Shown here: one piece after another, positions 1-7,936 of the stretch | Layout: every line of letters begins with the position of its first letter | Position numbering within the stretch: position 1 is the stretch's first letter | Assembly (NCBI RefSeq): GCF_024519455.1 | Contig: NZ_JALJRY010000019.1 | Span: forward strand, 1 to 64,000 | Length of the DNA: 64,000 nucleotides | Reading direction: 5' to 3' | DNA from: Streptomyces sp. STR69 | GTDB lineage: Bacteria > Actinomycetota > Actinomycetes > Streptomycetales > Streptomycetaceae | Translations under genes and position numbers: made by a program | Notes under the pieces: model-generated | What the model was told of the DNA's origin: nothing | Database searches by the model: none | What the model saw: only the letters and a program-made list of their open reading frames with translations

Positions 1-825
1 GCCGACAAACACCCGAACCAGCGGCACCGGGCAGCACCCGGAGTCGGTCTCACACACGACAACTCCCGCCACACCACCCGCTTCACGGTGATCGGCAACC
101 ACCTCGCCCAACACTCGAAACTGTCGGCCCTCGCCATCGGACTCGGCGTCTACATCCAGTCCCTCCCGGCAGGGTCCCGCGTCGACATCAAGACGCTCGC
201 GGCCCGTTTCCCGGAGGGCGCGACCCGAATCGCCGCCGCGCTACGGGAGCTGGAAACCCACGGCTACCTCCGCCGCGAACGGCACCGTGTCCCCGACGGC
301 CGCATCATCACCCGCACAATCTCCTGCAACCAGCCCGGCGGCGACCGTAGAGACCACACGGAACCCCACACGCCACCGAAAGCACCCGCGCCCCGGCGCG
401 AACGCGCACCCCGCAAGCCGCTTCCCGCCGTACCGCGCCCCGCGTACCCGGCCCCCGCCCTCCTCCAGACCGCCACCGACCTCCTCGCAGACCTCCGCCG
501 CCACAGCCCCGACCTCCTCCTCTCGGCCTGCGACACGGCCCACCTCGCCCCAGGAGTCGCAGCCTGGCTGGAGCGAGACGTCACCCCCACCGCCGTACGC
601 CACGCACTCACCACAGACCTCCCACCCGAAGGACTACGACGGCCAGCAGCCCTCCTCGCCCACCGCCTGAACGCCCAACTCCCGCCCCCACCACCGTTCC
701 GCACCCCGGGCCCACCACCAGCCGTACGACACCCCCTCCAGAACTGCGACAACTGCGACCGCGCATTCCGCGCACCGACCCCGGGACATTGCCATGACTG
801 CCGCACCGCCGTTGCCGCCGCCTGA
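1..825 (+). CDS. Helix-turn-helix regulator-like protein, 5' end outside window
   Basis: The frame is open from the first base. A GTG at 88 is probably internal, because the codons before it (HDNSRHTTRFTVIGN) already fit the conserved N-terminal block of a streptomycete HTH family, so the true start lies left of the window. The region around RIAAALRELETHGYL looks like the recognition part of a winged helix-turn-helix. It is followed by a proline/arginine-rich linker, a helical stretch, and a C-terminus with two CxxC pairs (CDNCDRAF and CHDC) that could hold zinc. A DNA-binding role is inferred from the fold; no target can be named. A DUF6247 gene follows 67 bp downstream on the same strand. 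Confidence 0.7.
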   Translation, partial: ADKHPNQRHRAAPGVGLTHDNSRHTTRFTVIGNHLAQHSKLSALAIGLGVYIQSLPAGSRVDIKTLAARFPEGATRIAAALRELETHGYLRRERHRVPDGRIITRTISCNQPGGDRRDHTEPHTPPKAPAPRRERAPRKPLPAVPRPAYPAPALLQTATDLLADLRRHSPDLLLSACDTAHLAPGVAAWLERDVTPTAVRHALTTDLPPEGLRRPAALLAHRLNAQLPPPPPFRTPGPPPAVRHPLQNCDNCDRAFRAPTPGHCHDCRTAVAAA

Positions 826-892
826 GACCCTTGTGTCCTGTTCTCCGACCTCGGGCTCGTTACGCTGGCCGGGGCACACTCTGGAGGACACC

Positions 893-1240
893 ATGAGCAC
901 TCAGGCCGACCACGGGCACGACTTGATCCCCCGTCCCGAGCTGACTCCCGATGCCCTGCGTGCTGCCCTTGCCGTCGTCGCTCCGGGCCAACTGGACGAG
1001 ATGCAGGCCATGAAGGACGACGCCTTCGCCAAAGCGGTCGAGTGGCAGTCCCTCAGCCCGGTGCAGAGCTGGGTCCTGATCTGGGCCAGGAACATCGAGA
1101 TCGCCCGCCGCCCAGAGCTGTCCAGCCGCTACGCCCAGGCGAAGAACAACCTGGAACACGAAGATCCGGTCGTGGCGAGGGAGGCCCTGGGGGAACTGAA
1201 CGCGGTCCTCGACGAGGCAATGAAGGCTGTTCGCGGGTGA
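893..1240 (+). CDS. DUF6247 family protein
   Basis: A 115-residue, mostly acidic and helical protein. I chose the ATG at 893 because GGAGG lies six bases before it; the frame extends upstream but that part overlaps the preceding gene and looks non-coding. The segment PELTPDALRAALAVVAPGQL and the later helix fit the streptomycete family I know as DUF6247. Members often sit directly before a small RelE-like or otherwise short partner gene, and here the stop codon overlaps the GTG of such a frame, which is broken. An antitoxin-like role is only an inference from that arrangement. Confidence 0.6.
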   Translation: MSTQADHGHDLIPRPELTPDALRAALAVVAPGQLDEMQAMKDDAFAKAVEWQSLSPVQSWVLIWARNIEIARRPELSSRYAQAKNNLEHEDPVVAREALGELNAVLDEAMKAVRG

Positions 1241-1372
1241 GCTGGAAATGGGAGTACGCCTTCGGCGCCGAAGAAGCCGCCCGAACGGCTCCCGCAGACT
1301 TCCTCGCCGCCGTGGAACGCAGGACGCAGTGAACGCGTCTACGTCGTCCAGATCACGTATCTGGGCTTCTGA
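1237..1372 (+). pseudogene. Broken small partner gene of DUF6247 (toxin-like remnant)
   Basis: A GTG overlaps the stop of the DUF6247 gene and starts a frame reading VSWKWEYAFGAEEAARTAP, which stops after 31 codons at 1332. A second frame, one base out of step, continues as ERVYVVQITYLGF and stops at 1372. Together they look like the N-terminal and C-terminal ends of one protein of about 80-90 residues whose middle has been deleted with loss of frame. The intact family is often paired with DUF6247 proteins. The intact length and partner function are from memory of such pairs; the frame break itself is seen in the sequence. Confidence 0.5.
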
Positions 1373-1398
1373 GCCGTCCCCGCCGCGCACTCCCAGCC

Positions 1399-2325
1399 CT
1401 ACGAGTGCCCCAGCTCCGCCGAATCCTCGTCCACGCCCACCGGCACCGACCCCGAGTCCGCCGCAGGCCGCAGCGGGAACGGGTCGACCATCGTCTCGTC
1501 GATCACCGGGGCCGGGGGCTGGGGCGGTTTGGGCATGACGGCTGCTTCCGAGTGGCCGCCGCAGCCGTAGGACAGGGACACGACGTGGCCGTCGGCGGGG
1601 GAGAACTCGTTGGCGCAGACGCCGAAGGCCTGGCCGAGGGAGCCGCCGACGGCGACCAGGAAGCCGCAGCTGACGCAGGCCGCGGGGGCCGCCTGGGCCA
1701 TCGGGGTCTTGGAGCCGAAGCCGTCCTCCCAGCGGTCGGCGGCGACGTGCAGGCCGTAGCGGGAGAGGACCCGGGCGCGGCGGATGCCCAGTTCCTCCGC
1801 CACCGCCGCGATCGAGCCGCGGGTGGGGGCCACGGGGAGGGTCGCCGGCGTCCCCGCCGTCACCTCCGCGTCCTCCGCCTCGACCAGTTCCGCCATCTCC
1901 TCGGAGACCGCGGAGTTCGGCGGGGGCTCGTCCTCGCCGGTGTAGCCGGGCTCCAGGCGCAGGTCCTCGGCGTCCGTGGGGAGCAGGTCGCCGGGGCCCA
2001 TGTCGCCGGGGCGCAGGCGTTCGCTCCACGGGACCCATTCGGGGGCCAGGAGGGAGTCGGGGCCGGGGAGCAGGACGACCTCGTCCAGGGTGATCAGTTT
2101 CGCGCGGGACGCCCTCGCGACCGTCACCGCCCAGCGCCAGCCCCGGTAGCCGAACTCCTTGCACTCGAAGAAGTGCGTGACCACCCGGTCGCCCTCGGAT
2201 TCGAAGCCCGCGTGTTCGCCGACCACGCCGGGCGCGGCGGCCTCCTCGGCTGCGGCACGGGCGAGGTCGACGGCCTCGGCGCACAGGCGGTCGGGGGTGC
2301 GGCTTCGCGTGGTCGCTGCGCTCAC
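1399..2325 (-). CDS. DUF3027 family protein
   Basis: A 308-residue protein of a conserved actinobacterial family with no known function (DUF3027). The GTG at 2325 gives the family N-terminus VSAATTRSRTPDRLCAEAVD and has AGGAGA about a dozen bases upstream; the frame extends much further but that part is not conserved-looking. The middle (FFECKEFGYRGWRWAVTVARA, shown here only in part: YRGWRWAVTVARA) and the C-terminal CVSCGF/CGG cysteine region are the recognisable parts, and the cysteines may form a zinc knuckle. It is divergent from the MFS gene across a 400-bp gap. Confidence 0.8.
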   Translation of the reverse strand: MSAATTRSRTPDRLCAEAVDLARAAAEEAAAPGVVGEHAGFESEGDRVVTHFFECKEFGYRGWRWAVTVARASRAKLITLDEVVLLPGPDSLLAPEWVPWSERLRPGDMGPGDLLPTDAEDLRLEPGYTGEDEPPPNSAVSEEMAELVEAEDAEVTAGTPATLPVAPTRGSIAAVAEELGIRRARVLSRYGLHVAADRWEDGFGSKTPMAQAAPAACVSCGFLVAVGGSLGQAFGVCANEFSPADGHVVSLSYGCGGHSEAAVMPKPPQPPAPVIDETMVDPFPLRPAADSGSVPVGVDEDSAELGHS

Positions 2326-2725
2326 AGGTATCGCTTCTCTCCTACGCCGTCTCACGGGTGCGCCTGTTGCGGCGAAGGGAGCGGACGGAGCGGCTGAAAG
2401 ACATGTACCAGGCCCTTGGGGGCACTGGTGGAGGGCCGCGTCGACGTCCGCGCCCGATCGCGCTCGGGCACGCCTACGCCATCCATTCTGCGGGATGGCC
2501 GAGAGGCGCGCGGCCGAGAACAATCGCCACGGCGCGCTACGCACGCTACCTTCTCCCGGGCCATGCGCCCACACCGACGGCCCCTTGGGCGCTGCGCGGC
2601 GATCAAACCGAGACCTGTGCAACCGCCGGCCGAAGACCTGTGCAACAACACTGAATCCACCCCAGCAAGCCGCCATACGTGCGGTAACGGCACTACTCGC
2701 GCCGTTCTCGGGGCACTATGACGGG
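2326..2725. promoter_or_regulatory. 400-bp divergent intergenic region with a 13-bp direct repeat
   Basis: This gap separates the divergent DUF3027 and MFS genes. I find no convincing gene in it. It holds a perfect 13-bp direct repeat, AGACCTGTGCAAC, at 2611-2623 and 2634-2646, that is 23 bp apart from start to start. Such closely spaced direct repeats upstream of an exporter could bind a regulator, but none is encoded next to it. No clear -35/-10 pair was identified. Confidence 0.4.
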
Positions 2726-4150
2726 GTGGCAGCCGCGAGGTCGCCCCAAGGTGCCACCGGTGTCGGTGGAGCCAAGGGGAACATCCGAGGTGGCGGTTCG
2801 GGCCGGGTCGGCGGCTCCGTCCGCGCGATGGGTCGTGCCCTGCACTTCCCCGTCACCGGTACGGCCCGGGGAATCCGCAAGGCGACCCATGCGCACGGCG
2901 CGGGCGAGTCGGGCCTCGGCCGGCTGATCGAGCTGCACGCGGTGAACGGCGCCGGCGATGTCATGATCACCGTCGCTCTCGCGTCGACCGTCTTTTTCTC
3001 CGTGCCGACCGATGAGGCGCGGGGGCGGGTCGCCCTGTATCTCGCGATCACGATGGCGCCTTTCACTGTTCTCGCGCCGGTGATCGGGCCCCTTCTCGAC
3101 AAGCTTCCGCACGGGCGCCGCGCCGCGATGGCCGCCGCGATGCTGGCCCGTGCCCTCCTCGCGCTGATCATCTCCGGCGCGGTCGCCAGCGGCAGCCTGG
3201 AGCTGTATCCGGCCGCCCTGGGTGCCCTGGTCGCCTCGAAGGCGTACGGCGTCGTCAGAAGCGCCGTGGTGCCCCGGCTGCTGCCACCCCGCATCTCCCT
3301 GGTGAAGGCGAATTCCAGAGTCACCCTCGCCGGGCTCCTCGCCACGGGTGTCGCCGCCCCGATCGCGGGCGGCCTGCACGCCGTCGGCGACCCCTGGCCG
3401 CTCTACGGCGCCTTCGTGATCTTCGTGGCGGGTACGGTCCTGTGCTTCTTCCTGGACCCCAAGGTCGACTCCGCCAAGGGCGAGGACACGGCGCTCCTCG
3501 CGGCCGACGAGAACCATCTGCACGGCCCGCATCCCAAGGAGGTCAAGCGGCCGGGGCTGCGCACGGTCGGCATCGCCGTGACCCACGCGCTCGGCGCCAA
3601 CGCGGCGCTGCGCTGGCTCTCCGGCTTCCTGACGTTCTTCCTCGCGTTCCTGCTGCGCGAGCATCCGATGACCGGGCAGAGCGCGGCCGTGTCGCTGGGC
3701 ATAGTCGCGGTGTCGGCGGGTGTCGGCAACGCGCTCGGTACGGCCGTGGGATCCGGGCTGCGGCAGCGGGCGCCGGAACTCATCATCGTGACCGTCGTCG
3801 CGCTGGTCCTGGGCTCCGCGATCACCGCCGCGATCTTCTTCGGCGCCGTCCTGGTGGCGTGTCTCGCCGCGATGGCCGGGTTCTGCCAGGCGCTGGCCAA
3901 GCTGTCCCTGGACGCGCTGATCCAGCGGGACGTGCCCGAGCTGGTGCGCACGTCGGCGTTCGCGCGCTCGGAGACGATGCTCCAGATGGCCTGGGTGCTG
4001 GGCGGCGCGATCGGCATCGTGATGCCGCTGAACGGCGCCCTCGGCTTCACCCTCGCCGCCGCGGTGATCGCCCTGGGCTGGCTGACCACCCTGCGCGGCC
4101 TGCTCTCCTCGGCACGGCACGGGACCGGCGGGCGCCCGCGAGTCGCCTGA
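2726..4150 (+). CDS. MFS family transporter
   Basis: A membrane protein of about 474 residues with roughly 12 hydrophobic segments. It starts with a basic, glycine-rich cytoplasmic stretch of about 50 residues and then ESGLGRLIELHAVNGAGDVM before the first membrane segment. The motif between segments 2 and 3 (PLLDKLPHGRRAAM) matches the conserved MFS loop. The GTG at 2726 fits the family N-terminus, but its ribosome site is weak and the ATG at 2829 cannot be excluded. The substrate is unknown. The last codons and stop lie inside the first copy of a tandem repeat. Confidence 0.75.
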   Translation: MAAARSPQGATGVGGAKGNIRGGGSGRVGGSVRAMGRALHFPVTGTARGIRKATHAHGAGESGLGRLIELHAVNGAGDVMITVALASTVFFSVPTDEARGRVALYLAITMAPFTVLAPVIGPLLDKLPHGRRAAMAAAMLARALLALIISGAVASGSLELYPAALGALVASKAYGVVRSAVVPRLLPPRISLVKANSRVTLAGLLATGVAAPIAGGLHAVGDPWPLYGAFVIFVAGTVLCFFLDPKVDSAKGEDTALLAADENHLHGPHPKEVKRPGLRTVGIAVTHALGANAALRWLSGFLTFFLAFLLREHPMTGQSAAVSLGIVAVSAGVGNALGTAVGSGLRQRAPELIIVTVVALVLGSAITAAIFFGAVLVACLAAMAGFCQALAKLSLDALIQRDVPELVRTSAFARSETMLQMAWVLGGAIGIVMPLNGALGFTLAAAVIALGWLTTLRGLLSSARHGTGGRPRVA

Positions 4151-4288
4151 CCCACAGCACCCGGTACCGCAGCGAACACCCACGAGTGGCCGACCCGCAC
4201 CACCCGGCACGGAACCGAACGCCCGCGAGTGGCCTGACCCGAGATCACCCGGCACAGTGGCGGCGGACGCCCGCGAGTGGCCTAACCC
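4132..4288. repeat. Imperfect tandem repeat derived from the MFS gene 3' end
   Basis: Four related copies of a segment reading roughly CGCCCGCGAGTGGCCTGACCC lie at about 4132-4153, 4176-4196, 4219-4240 and 4267-4288, each preceded by CACCCGG-like sequence, with a period of about 44-48 bp. The first copy is the coding end of the transporter, including its stop codon; the other three are non-coding copies. The array fills most of the gap before the DUF2771 gene. Confidence 0.7.
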
Positions 4289-4357
4289 TCGGTCCCGGCC
4301 CGGCACGCCGCACCCCACGTGGGGGGAGGACTGGACGGGCCCGATAGCCTTCGCTCC

Positions 4358-4822
4358 ATGACCATGCAATCCGCTGTGCGACGCCGCCGCGCCGTCGCCG
4401 CCGCCGGCGCCGTTTCCGCCGGACTGCTCGTCCTGTCGGCGTGCGACAAGCCGACGCCGATCTCGACGATCACCGTCGGGAGGAACTCGGTCCACACGGA
4501 GGCCACCTGCTACAACGACGGCGACGCGGTGAAGACCGCGGACCTGGCGAAGTGCCTGAAGGCCTCCACGTCGATCTCGGTCGACCCGGACGAGACCGTG
4601 CGCTTCGGTGTCGACCCGAAGATCGCCGACAACGGCTGGACGATCCTGATGAACGGTCAGCCGCTGACCGACTCCAGCAAGAAGACCTACCGGACGATCC
4701 CGGGCAGCGTGTTCTTCAACACCCAGTACGGCGCGACCGGCAACTCGACCGTCGTCTCCATCAAGGAGGGCGACAAGACGGTCAAGGGCCTGTGGTCCTT
4801 CAGGTTCAAGAAGGACTCCTGA
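4358..4822 (+). CDS. DUF2771 family lipoprotein
   Basis: A 154-residue exported protein. The N-terminus has arginines, a hydrophobic run and the lipobox LVLSACDK, so it is probably cleaved before cysteine and anchored to the outer face of the membrane. The rest (TVGRNSVHTEATCYNDGDAV, RFGVDPKIADNGWTILMNGQ) matches the actinobacterial DUF2771 family of unknown function. The start at 4358 gives a normal signal peptide; the ATG at 4364 is also possible. It overlaps the mqnB start by four bases, suggesting translational coupling, though a role in menaquinone synthesis is not implied. Confidence 0.8.
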   Translation: MTMQSAVRRRRAVAAAGAVSAGLLVLSACDKPTPISTITVGRNSVHTEATCYNDGDAVKTADLAKCLKASTSISVDPDETVRFGVDPKIADNGWTILMNGQPLTDSSKKTYRTIPGSVFFNTQYGATGNSTVVSIKEGDKTVKGLWSFRFKKDS

Positions 4823-5481
4823 CCACGTCGTCCCCACGCATCCTTGTCGCCACCGCCGTCCCGGTCGAACGGGACGCGGTGGCACAGGCGTTGACCGGCC
4901 CCATGTGGGATGTCCTCGCCGTCGGGGTGGGTCCGGCCGCCGCTGCCGCCGCCACCGCGACCGCCCTCGCCGGCACCCGCGGCACCCCGTACGACCTCGT
5001 CGTCTCCGCCGGGATCGGCGGCGGTTTCCAGCCCGAGGCACCCGTCGGCTCCCTGGTGATCGCCGACGAGATCACCGTCGCCGACCTGGGCGCGGAGACC
5101 GCCGACGGGTTTCTCCCGGTCACCGAACTGGGCTTCGGCACCGTCACCCACCGTCCGCCGGCCGCACTCGTACGAGCGCTGGCGACCGCGACCGGCGCCC
5201 GCGCCGGAACCGTACTGACCGTGTCCACGGTGACCGGTACGGCCGCCCGTGCCACGGAACTCCGCGCCCGCCACCCCCGGGCCCTCGCGGAGGCGATGGA
5301 GGGCTTCGGCGTGGCCGAGGCGGCCGTCGCCCACGGCATCCCCGTCCTGGAACTGCGCGCGGTCTCCAACCCCGTCGGCCCGCGCGACCGCGCCGCCTGG
5401 CGCATCGGCGACGCGCTCGCGGCCCTGACCGAGGGATTCGGGAAGTGCGCACCCGTACTGGAGAGTTGGGAACAGGTATGA
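4819..5481 (+). CDS. mqnB: Futalosine hydrolase
   Basis: MqnB cleaves the base from futalosine in the futalosine route to menaquinone. The 220-residue protein has the purine nucleoside phosphorylase-like fold signature: RILVATAVPVERDAV at the start, VVSAGIGGGF, and the late EAMEGFGVAEAA region with the nucleoside-binding glutamates. There is no ATG, GTG or TTG at the expected place; the family N-terminus begins at a CTG (4819) that overlaps the stop of the lipoprotein gene and has AAGGA just upstream. A GTG at 4792 is the only other reasonable start. mqnD follows with a four-base overlap, so the two are co-translated. Confidence 0.85.
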   Translation: MTTSSPRILVATAVPVERDAVAQALTGPMWDVLAVGVGPAAAAAATATALAGTRGTPYDLVVSAGIGGGFQPEAPVGSLVIADEITVADLGAETADGFLPVTELGFGTVTHRPPAALVRALATATGARAGTVLTVSTVTGTAARATELRARHPRALAEAMEGFGVAEAAVAHGIPVLELRAVSNPVGPRDRAAWRIGDALAALTEGFGKCAPVLESWEQV

Positions 5482-6344
5482 CCCCTTCGACCGAGCCTCT
5501 GCAGACCCAGCCTTTGCAGATCGCCTACTCCCCCTGCCCCAACGACACCTTCGTCTTCGACGCGTGGGCGCACGGCCGGGTGCCGGGCGCGCCCGTGCTC
5601 GACGTGACCTTCGCGGACATCGACATCACCAACGGCATGGCCGAGCGCGGTGAGTTGGATGTGCTGAAGGTGTCGTACGCCGTGCTGCCGTACGTGCTCG
5701 ACGAGTACGCGCTGCTGCCCTGCGGGGGCGCGCTGGGGCGGGGGTGCGGGCCGCTGGTCCTCACCCGCGAGCCGGGGGATCTGACGGGCCGTACGGTCGC
5801 CGTGCCGAGCGAGCGGTCGACCGCGTATCTGCTGTTCCGGCTCTGGGCGGCGGACACGGTCCCGGGCGGGGTGGGCGAGATCGTCGTCATGCCGTTCCAC
5901 GAGATCATGCCGGCCGTGCGGGACGGGAAGGTCGACGCGGGGCTCGTCATCCACGAGGCGCGCTTCACGTACCAGAACTACGGGCTGCACAAGCTCGCGG
6001 ACATGGGCGAGCACTGGGAGAACACGACGGGGCTGCCGATCCCGCTGGGCGCGATCATCGCCAAACGGTCCCTGGGCGAGGCGCAGTTGAACCTGCTCGC
6101 CGACTCGGTCCGGTCGTCCGTCCGCGCCGCCTGGGACGACCCCGAGGCCTCCCGCCCGTACGTCATGGCACACGCCCAGGAGATGGACCCGTCCGTCGCC
6201 GACCAGCACATCGGCCTGTACGTCAACGAGTTCACCGCCGACCTCGGCGAGGACGGATATGCCGCGATCCGGGGGCTGTTGACGCGTGCGGCGGCCGAGG
6301 GGCTGGTGCCTGCGCTGGGGCCGGACGCGCTCACGTTTCCCTGA
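5478..6344 (+). CDS. mqnD: 1,4-dihydroxy-6-naphthoate synthase
   Basis: MqnD converts cyclic de-hypoxanthine futalosine to 1,4-dihydroxy-6-naphthoate, a late step of the futalosine menaquinone pathway. The 288-residue protein starts after a short leader with YSPCPNDTFVFDAWAHG, the family signature, and has the two-lobed periplasmic-binding-protein-like layout (DITNGMAERGELDVLKVSY, VDAGLVIHEARFTYQ). The ATG overlaps the mqnB stop by four bases. Genes for the remaining steps are not in the window. Confidence 0.95.
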   Translation: MTPSTEPLQTQPLQIAYSPCPNDTFVFDAWAHGRVPGAPVLDVTFADIDITNGMAERGELDVLKVSYAVLPYVLDEYALLPCGGALGRGCGPLVLTREPGDLTGRTVAVPSERSTAYLLFRLWAADTVPGGVGEIVVMPFHEIMPAVRDGKVDAGLVIHEARFTYQNYGLHKLADMGEHWENTTGLPIPLGAIIAKRSLGEAQLNLLADSVRSSVRAAWDDPEASRPYVMAHAQEMDPSVADQHIGLYVNEFTADLGEDGYAAIRGLLTRAAAEGLVPALGPDALTFP

Positions 6345-6361
6345 TTCGGTGGTGCCGTCCC

Positions 6362-6430
6362 TGGGGGCTGCGCCCCCAGACCCCCATCGGCCCTGAAGGG
6401 GCCTCGTCCTCAAACGCCGGACGGGCTGGA
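6362..6430. repeat. Streptomycete intergenic palindromic repeat, family A, copy 1
   Basis: The segment opens with a strong hairpin TGGGGGC-TGC-GCCCCCA (6362-6378) and continues through GGCCCTGAAGGGGCC and CCTCGTCCTCAAAC. The same block occurs in reverse orientation at 34736-34790, and the hairpin alone at 59609-59625. Placed just after mqnD, the hairpin could end transcription. It has no coding capacity. Confidence 0.7.
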
Positions 6431-6480
6431 TATGACCGGCCCGCGCCAAGAAGACCCCGCACGCTGAATCTCCCGGACAT

Positions 6481-6864
6481 CTACACGTCCAACTGGTCCG
6501 CCACCGCCCGCAGCAGGCCCGCGATCTTGCCGCCGGAGGCCTTGTCGGGGTAGCGGCCCTTCTCCAGCATCGGGGTGATGTTTTCGAGGAGGGTCGTCAA
6601 ATCCTGGACGATGGAGGCCAGTTCGTCCGGCTTCTTGCGCTGGGCCGCCGCGACCGAGGGGGTCGGGTCGAGCAGCGTGACCGAGAGTGCCTGGTCGCCG
6701 CGCTGACCGGCGACGACCCCGAACTCCACGCGCTGTCCGGGCTTCAGGGCGTCAACTCCGGCCGGCAGTACCGAGGAATGGACGAAGACGTCGCCGCCGT
6801 CGTCGCGGGAGAGAAAGCCGAAGCCCTTCTCACTGTTGAACCACTTGACCTTGCCGGTGGGCAC
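6481..6864 (-). CDS. Cold-shock-domain protein with C-terminal helical extension
   Basis: Residues 1-65 form a cold shock domain with both RNA-binding motifs (KWFNSEKGFGFL and DVFVHSS). The usual CspA is about 67 residues; this protein has 127, with an extra C-terminal region (AQRKKPDELASIVQDLTTLL) predicted to be helical. The GTG at 6864 gives the family start VPTGKVKWF. It probably binds single-stranded RNA or DNA; the role of the extension is unknown. It is divergent from the small membrane protein at 7003. Confidence 0.85.
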   Translation of the reverse strand: MPTGKVKWFNSEKGFGFLSRDDGGDVFVHSSVLPAGVDALKPGQRVEFGVVAGQRGDQALSVTLLDPTPSVAAAQRKKPDELASIVQDLTTLLENITPMLEKGRYPDKASGGKIAGLLRAVADQLDV

Positions 6865-7002
6865 GTCTGTCCTCGTCCTCGTACTCGTCGGAAAACTGCT
6901 CGGAAAACGCTGGGGAACTGCCGGTACCAAGGCTAATGGTCTTCAGGCCGGTGACAAGACGTCGCCGGACTGTTCCTGTGCGCAGGGAACTACCCTGGTC
7001 GA

Positions 7003-7251
7003 GTGCGTGACAAAACCCAAACGAATTCCGCCGTGGCCGGTGACCGACTGATCCGTGCCGGTGCCATCGTCTTCTTCGTCGGTGCGGTGGCCACACTCGT
7101 CACCGTGGTACCGCTACTGCTCCACACGACGCCTTTTCCGACGTACATGTACCTCTTGAGCATGCTCATGGGCGTCGGATTCCTGCTCGCCGCGGCCGGC
7201 GTACTCCAGTCCGTGGCCGCCGGCCGCCGTCAGGCGCGTGCCACGAGGTAG
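7003..7251 (+). CDS. Small two-segment membrane protein
   Basis: An 82-residue protein with two hydrophobic segments (around residues 19-41 and 48-70) and short charged ends. It starts at a GTG. Small proteins of this kind are conserved next to the cold-shock-domain gene in related genomes as far as I recall, with no known function. Its 3' end overlaps the convergent HAD gene by 22 bp. Confidence 0.65.
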   Translation: MRDKTQTNSAVAGDRLIRAGAIVFFVGAVATLVTVVPLLLHTTPFPTYMYLLSMLMGVGFLLAAAGVLQSVAAGRRQARATR

Positions 7252-7892
7252 TCCGAAAGCCATCGGGGGAACTCGGTGAGATCGCCGAGCACAACATCCG
7301 CACCGGCCGTCCGCAACTCCTCCGTATCGCACGGCCCGGTCGCGACCCCGACCGACAGGGCGTCGGCGCCGCGGGCACCGCGCACGTCCCCGACGTGGTC
7401 GCCGACGTAGACGCTCGCGCCCTCCTCGCGCAGCGCCTCCGCCTTCCGCTCGGCCCACAGATCGCCGATCACCGCGTCGGCGTCGATGCCGAGGTGCGCG
7501 AGGTGCAGTTTCGCGTTGGGCTCGTACTTCGCGGTGACGACGACCGCCCGCCCACCGGCCCCGTGTACGGCCGCTATCGCCTCGCGGGCGCCGGGCATCG
7601 CGGGGGTCGCGGCGATGGCGATCGACGGGTACATCCCGCGGTACAGGTCGGACATGGCGGGCACCTGGTCCGCCGGGAACCAGTTGATCAACTCGTCGGC
7701 GAGCGGCGGCCCGAGCCGGGTGATCGCCAGATCGGCGTCGATGTACGTCCCCGTCCGCTCCGCCAGCGCCAGATAGCAGGCGTGGATGCCGGGCCGGGAG
7801 TCGATGAGGGTCATGTCGAGGTCGAAGCCGACGGTCGGGGCGGGCAGGGCGGGCGGGGCGGAGTGCTGAGCGCGCGAGGTCATATGGGCCAT
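7230..7892 (-). CDS. HAD family hydrolase
   Basis: A 220-residue haloacid-dehalogenase-type phosphatase. Motif I is GFDLDMTLIDSR near residue 22, with the nucleophile and acid/base aspartates; motif II is VVVTAKY; motif III/IV is the lysine in ERKAEAL and VYVGDHVGDV. A small helical cap lies between motifs I and II. Substrates of such PGP-like enzymes are small phosphorylated metabolites and cannot be told from sequence. It converges on the small membrane gene. Confidence 0.85.
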   Translation of the reverse strand: MAHMTSRAQHSAPPALPAPTVGFDLDMTLIDSRPGIHACYLALAERTGTYIDADLAITRLGPPLADELINWFPADQVPAMSDLYRGMYPSIAIAATPAMPGAREAIAAVHGAGGRAVVVTAKYEPNAKLHLAHLGIDADAVIGDLWAERKAEALREEGASVYVGDHVGDVRGARGADALSVGVATGPCDTEELRTAGADVVLGDLTEFPRWLSDYLVARA

Positions 7893-7936
7893 TGTGCCCA
7901 GTGCCTACGACAACCCCGCCGGCCCCACCGGCCGGT

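Noticed and set aside
2693..5041. 782-codon open frame on the minus strand
   Set aside because: It is antisense to the MFS, DUF2771 and mqnB genes; low-complexity Arg/Gly-rich composition is typical of GC-rich shadow frames.
6362..6430. Repeat considered as an insertion sequence end
   Set aside because: No transposase frame or matching opposite end lies nearby; it is a short intergenic palindrome.
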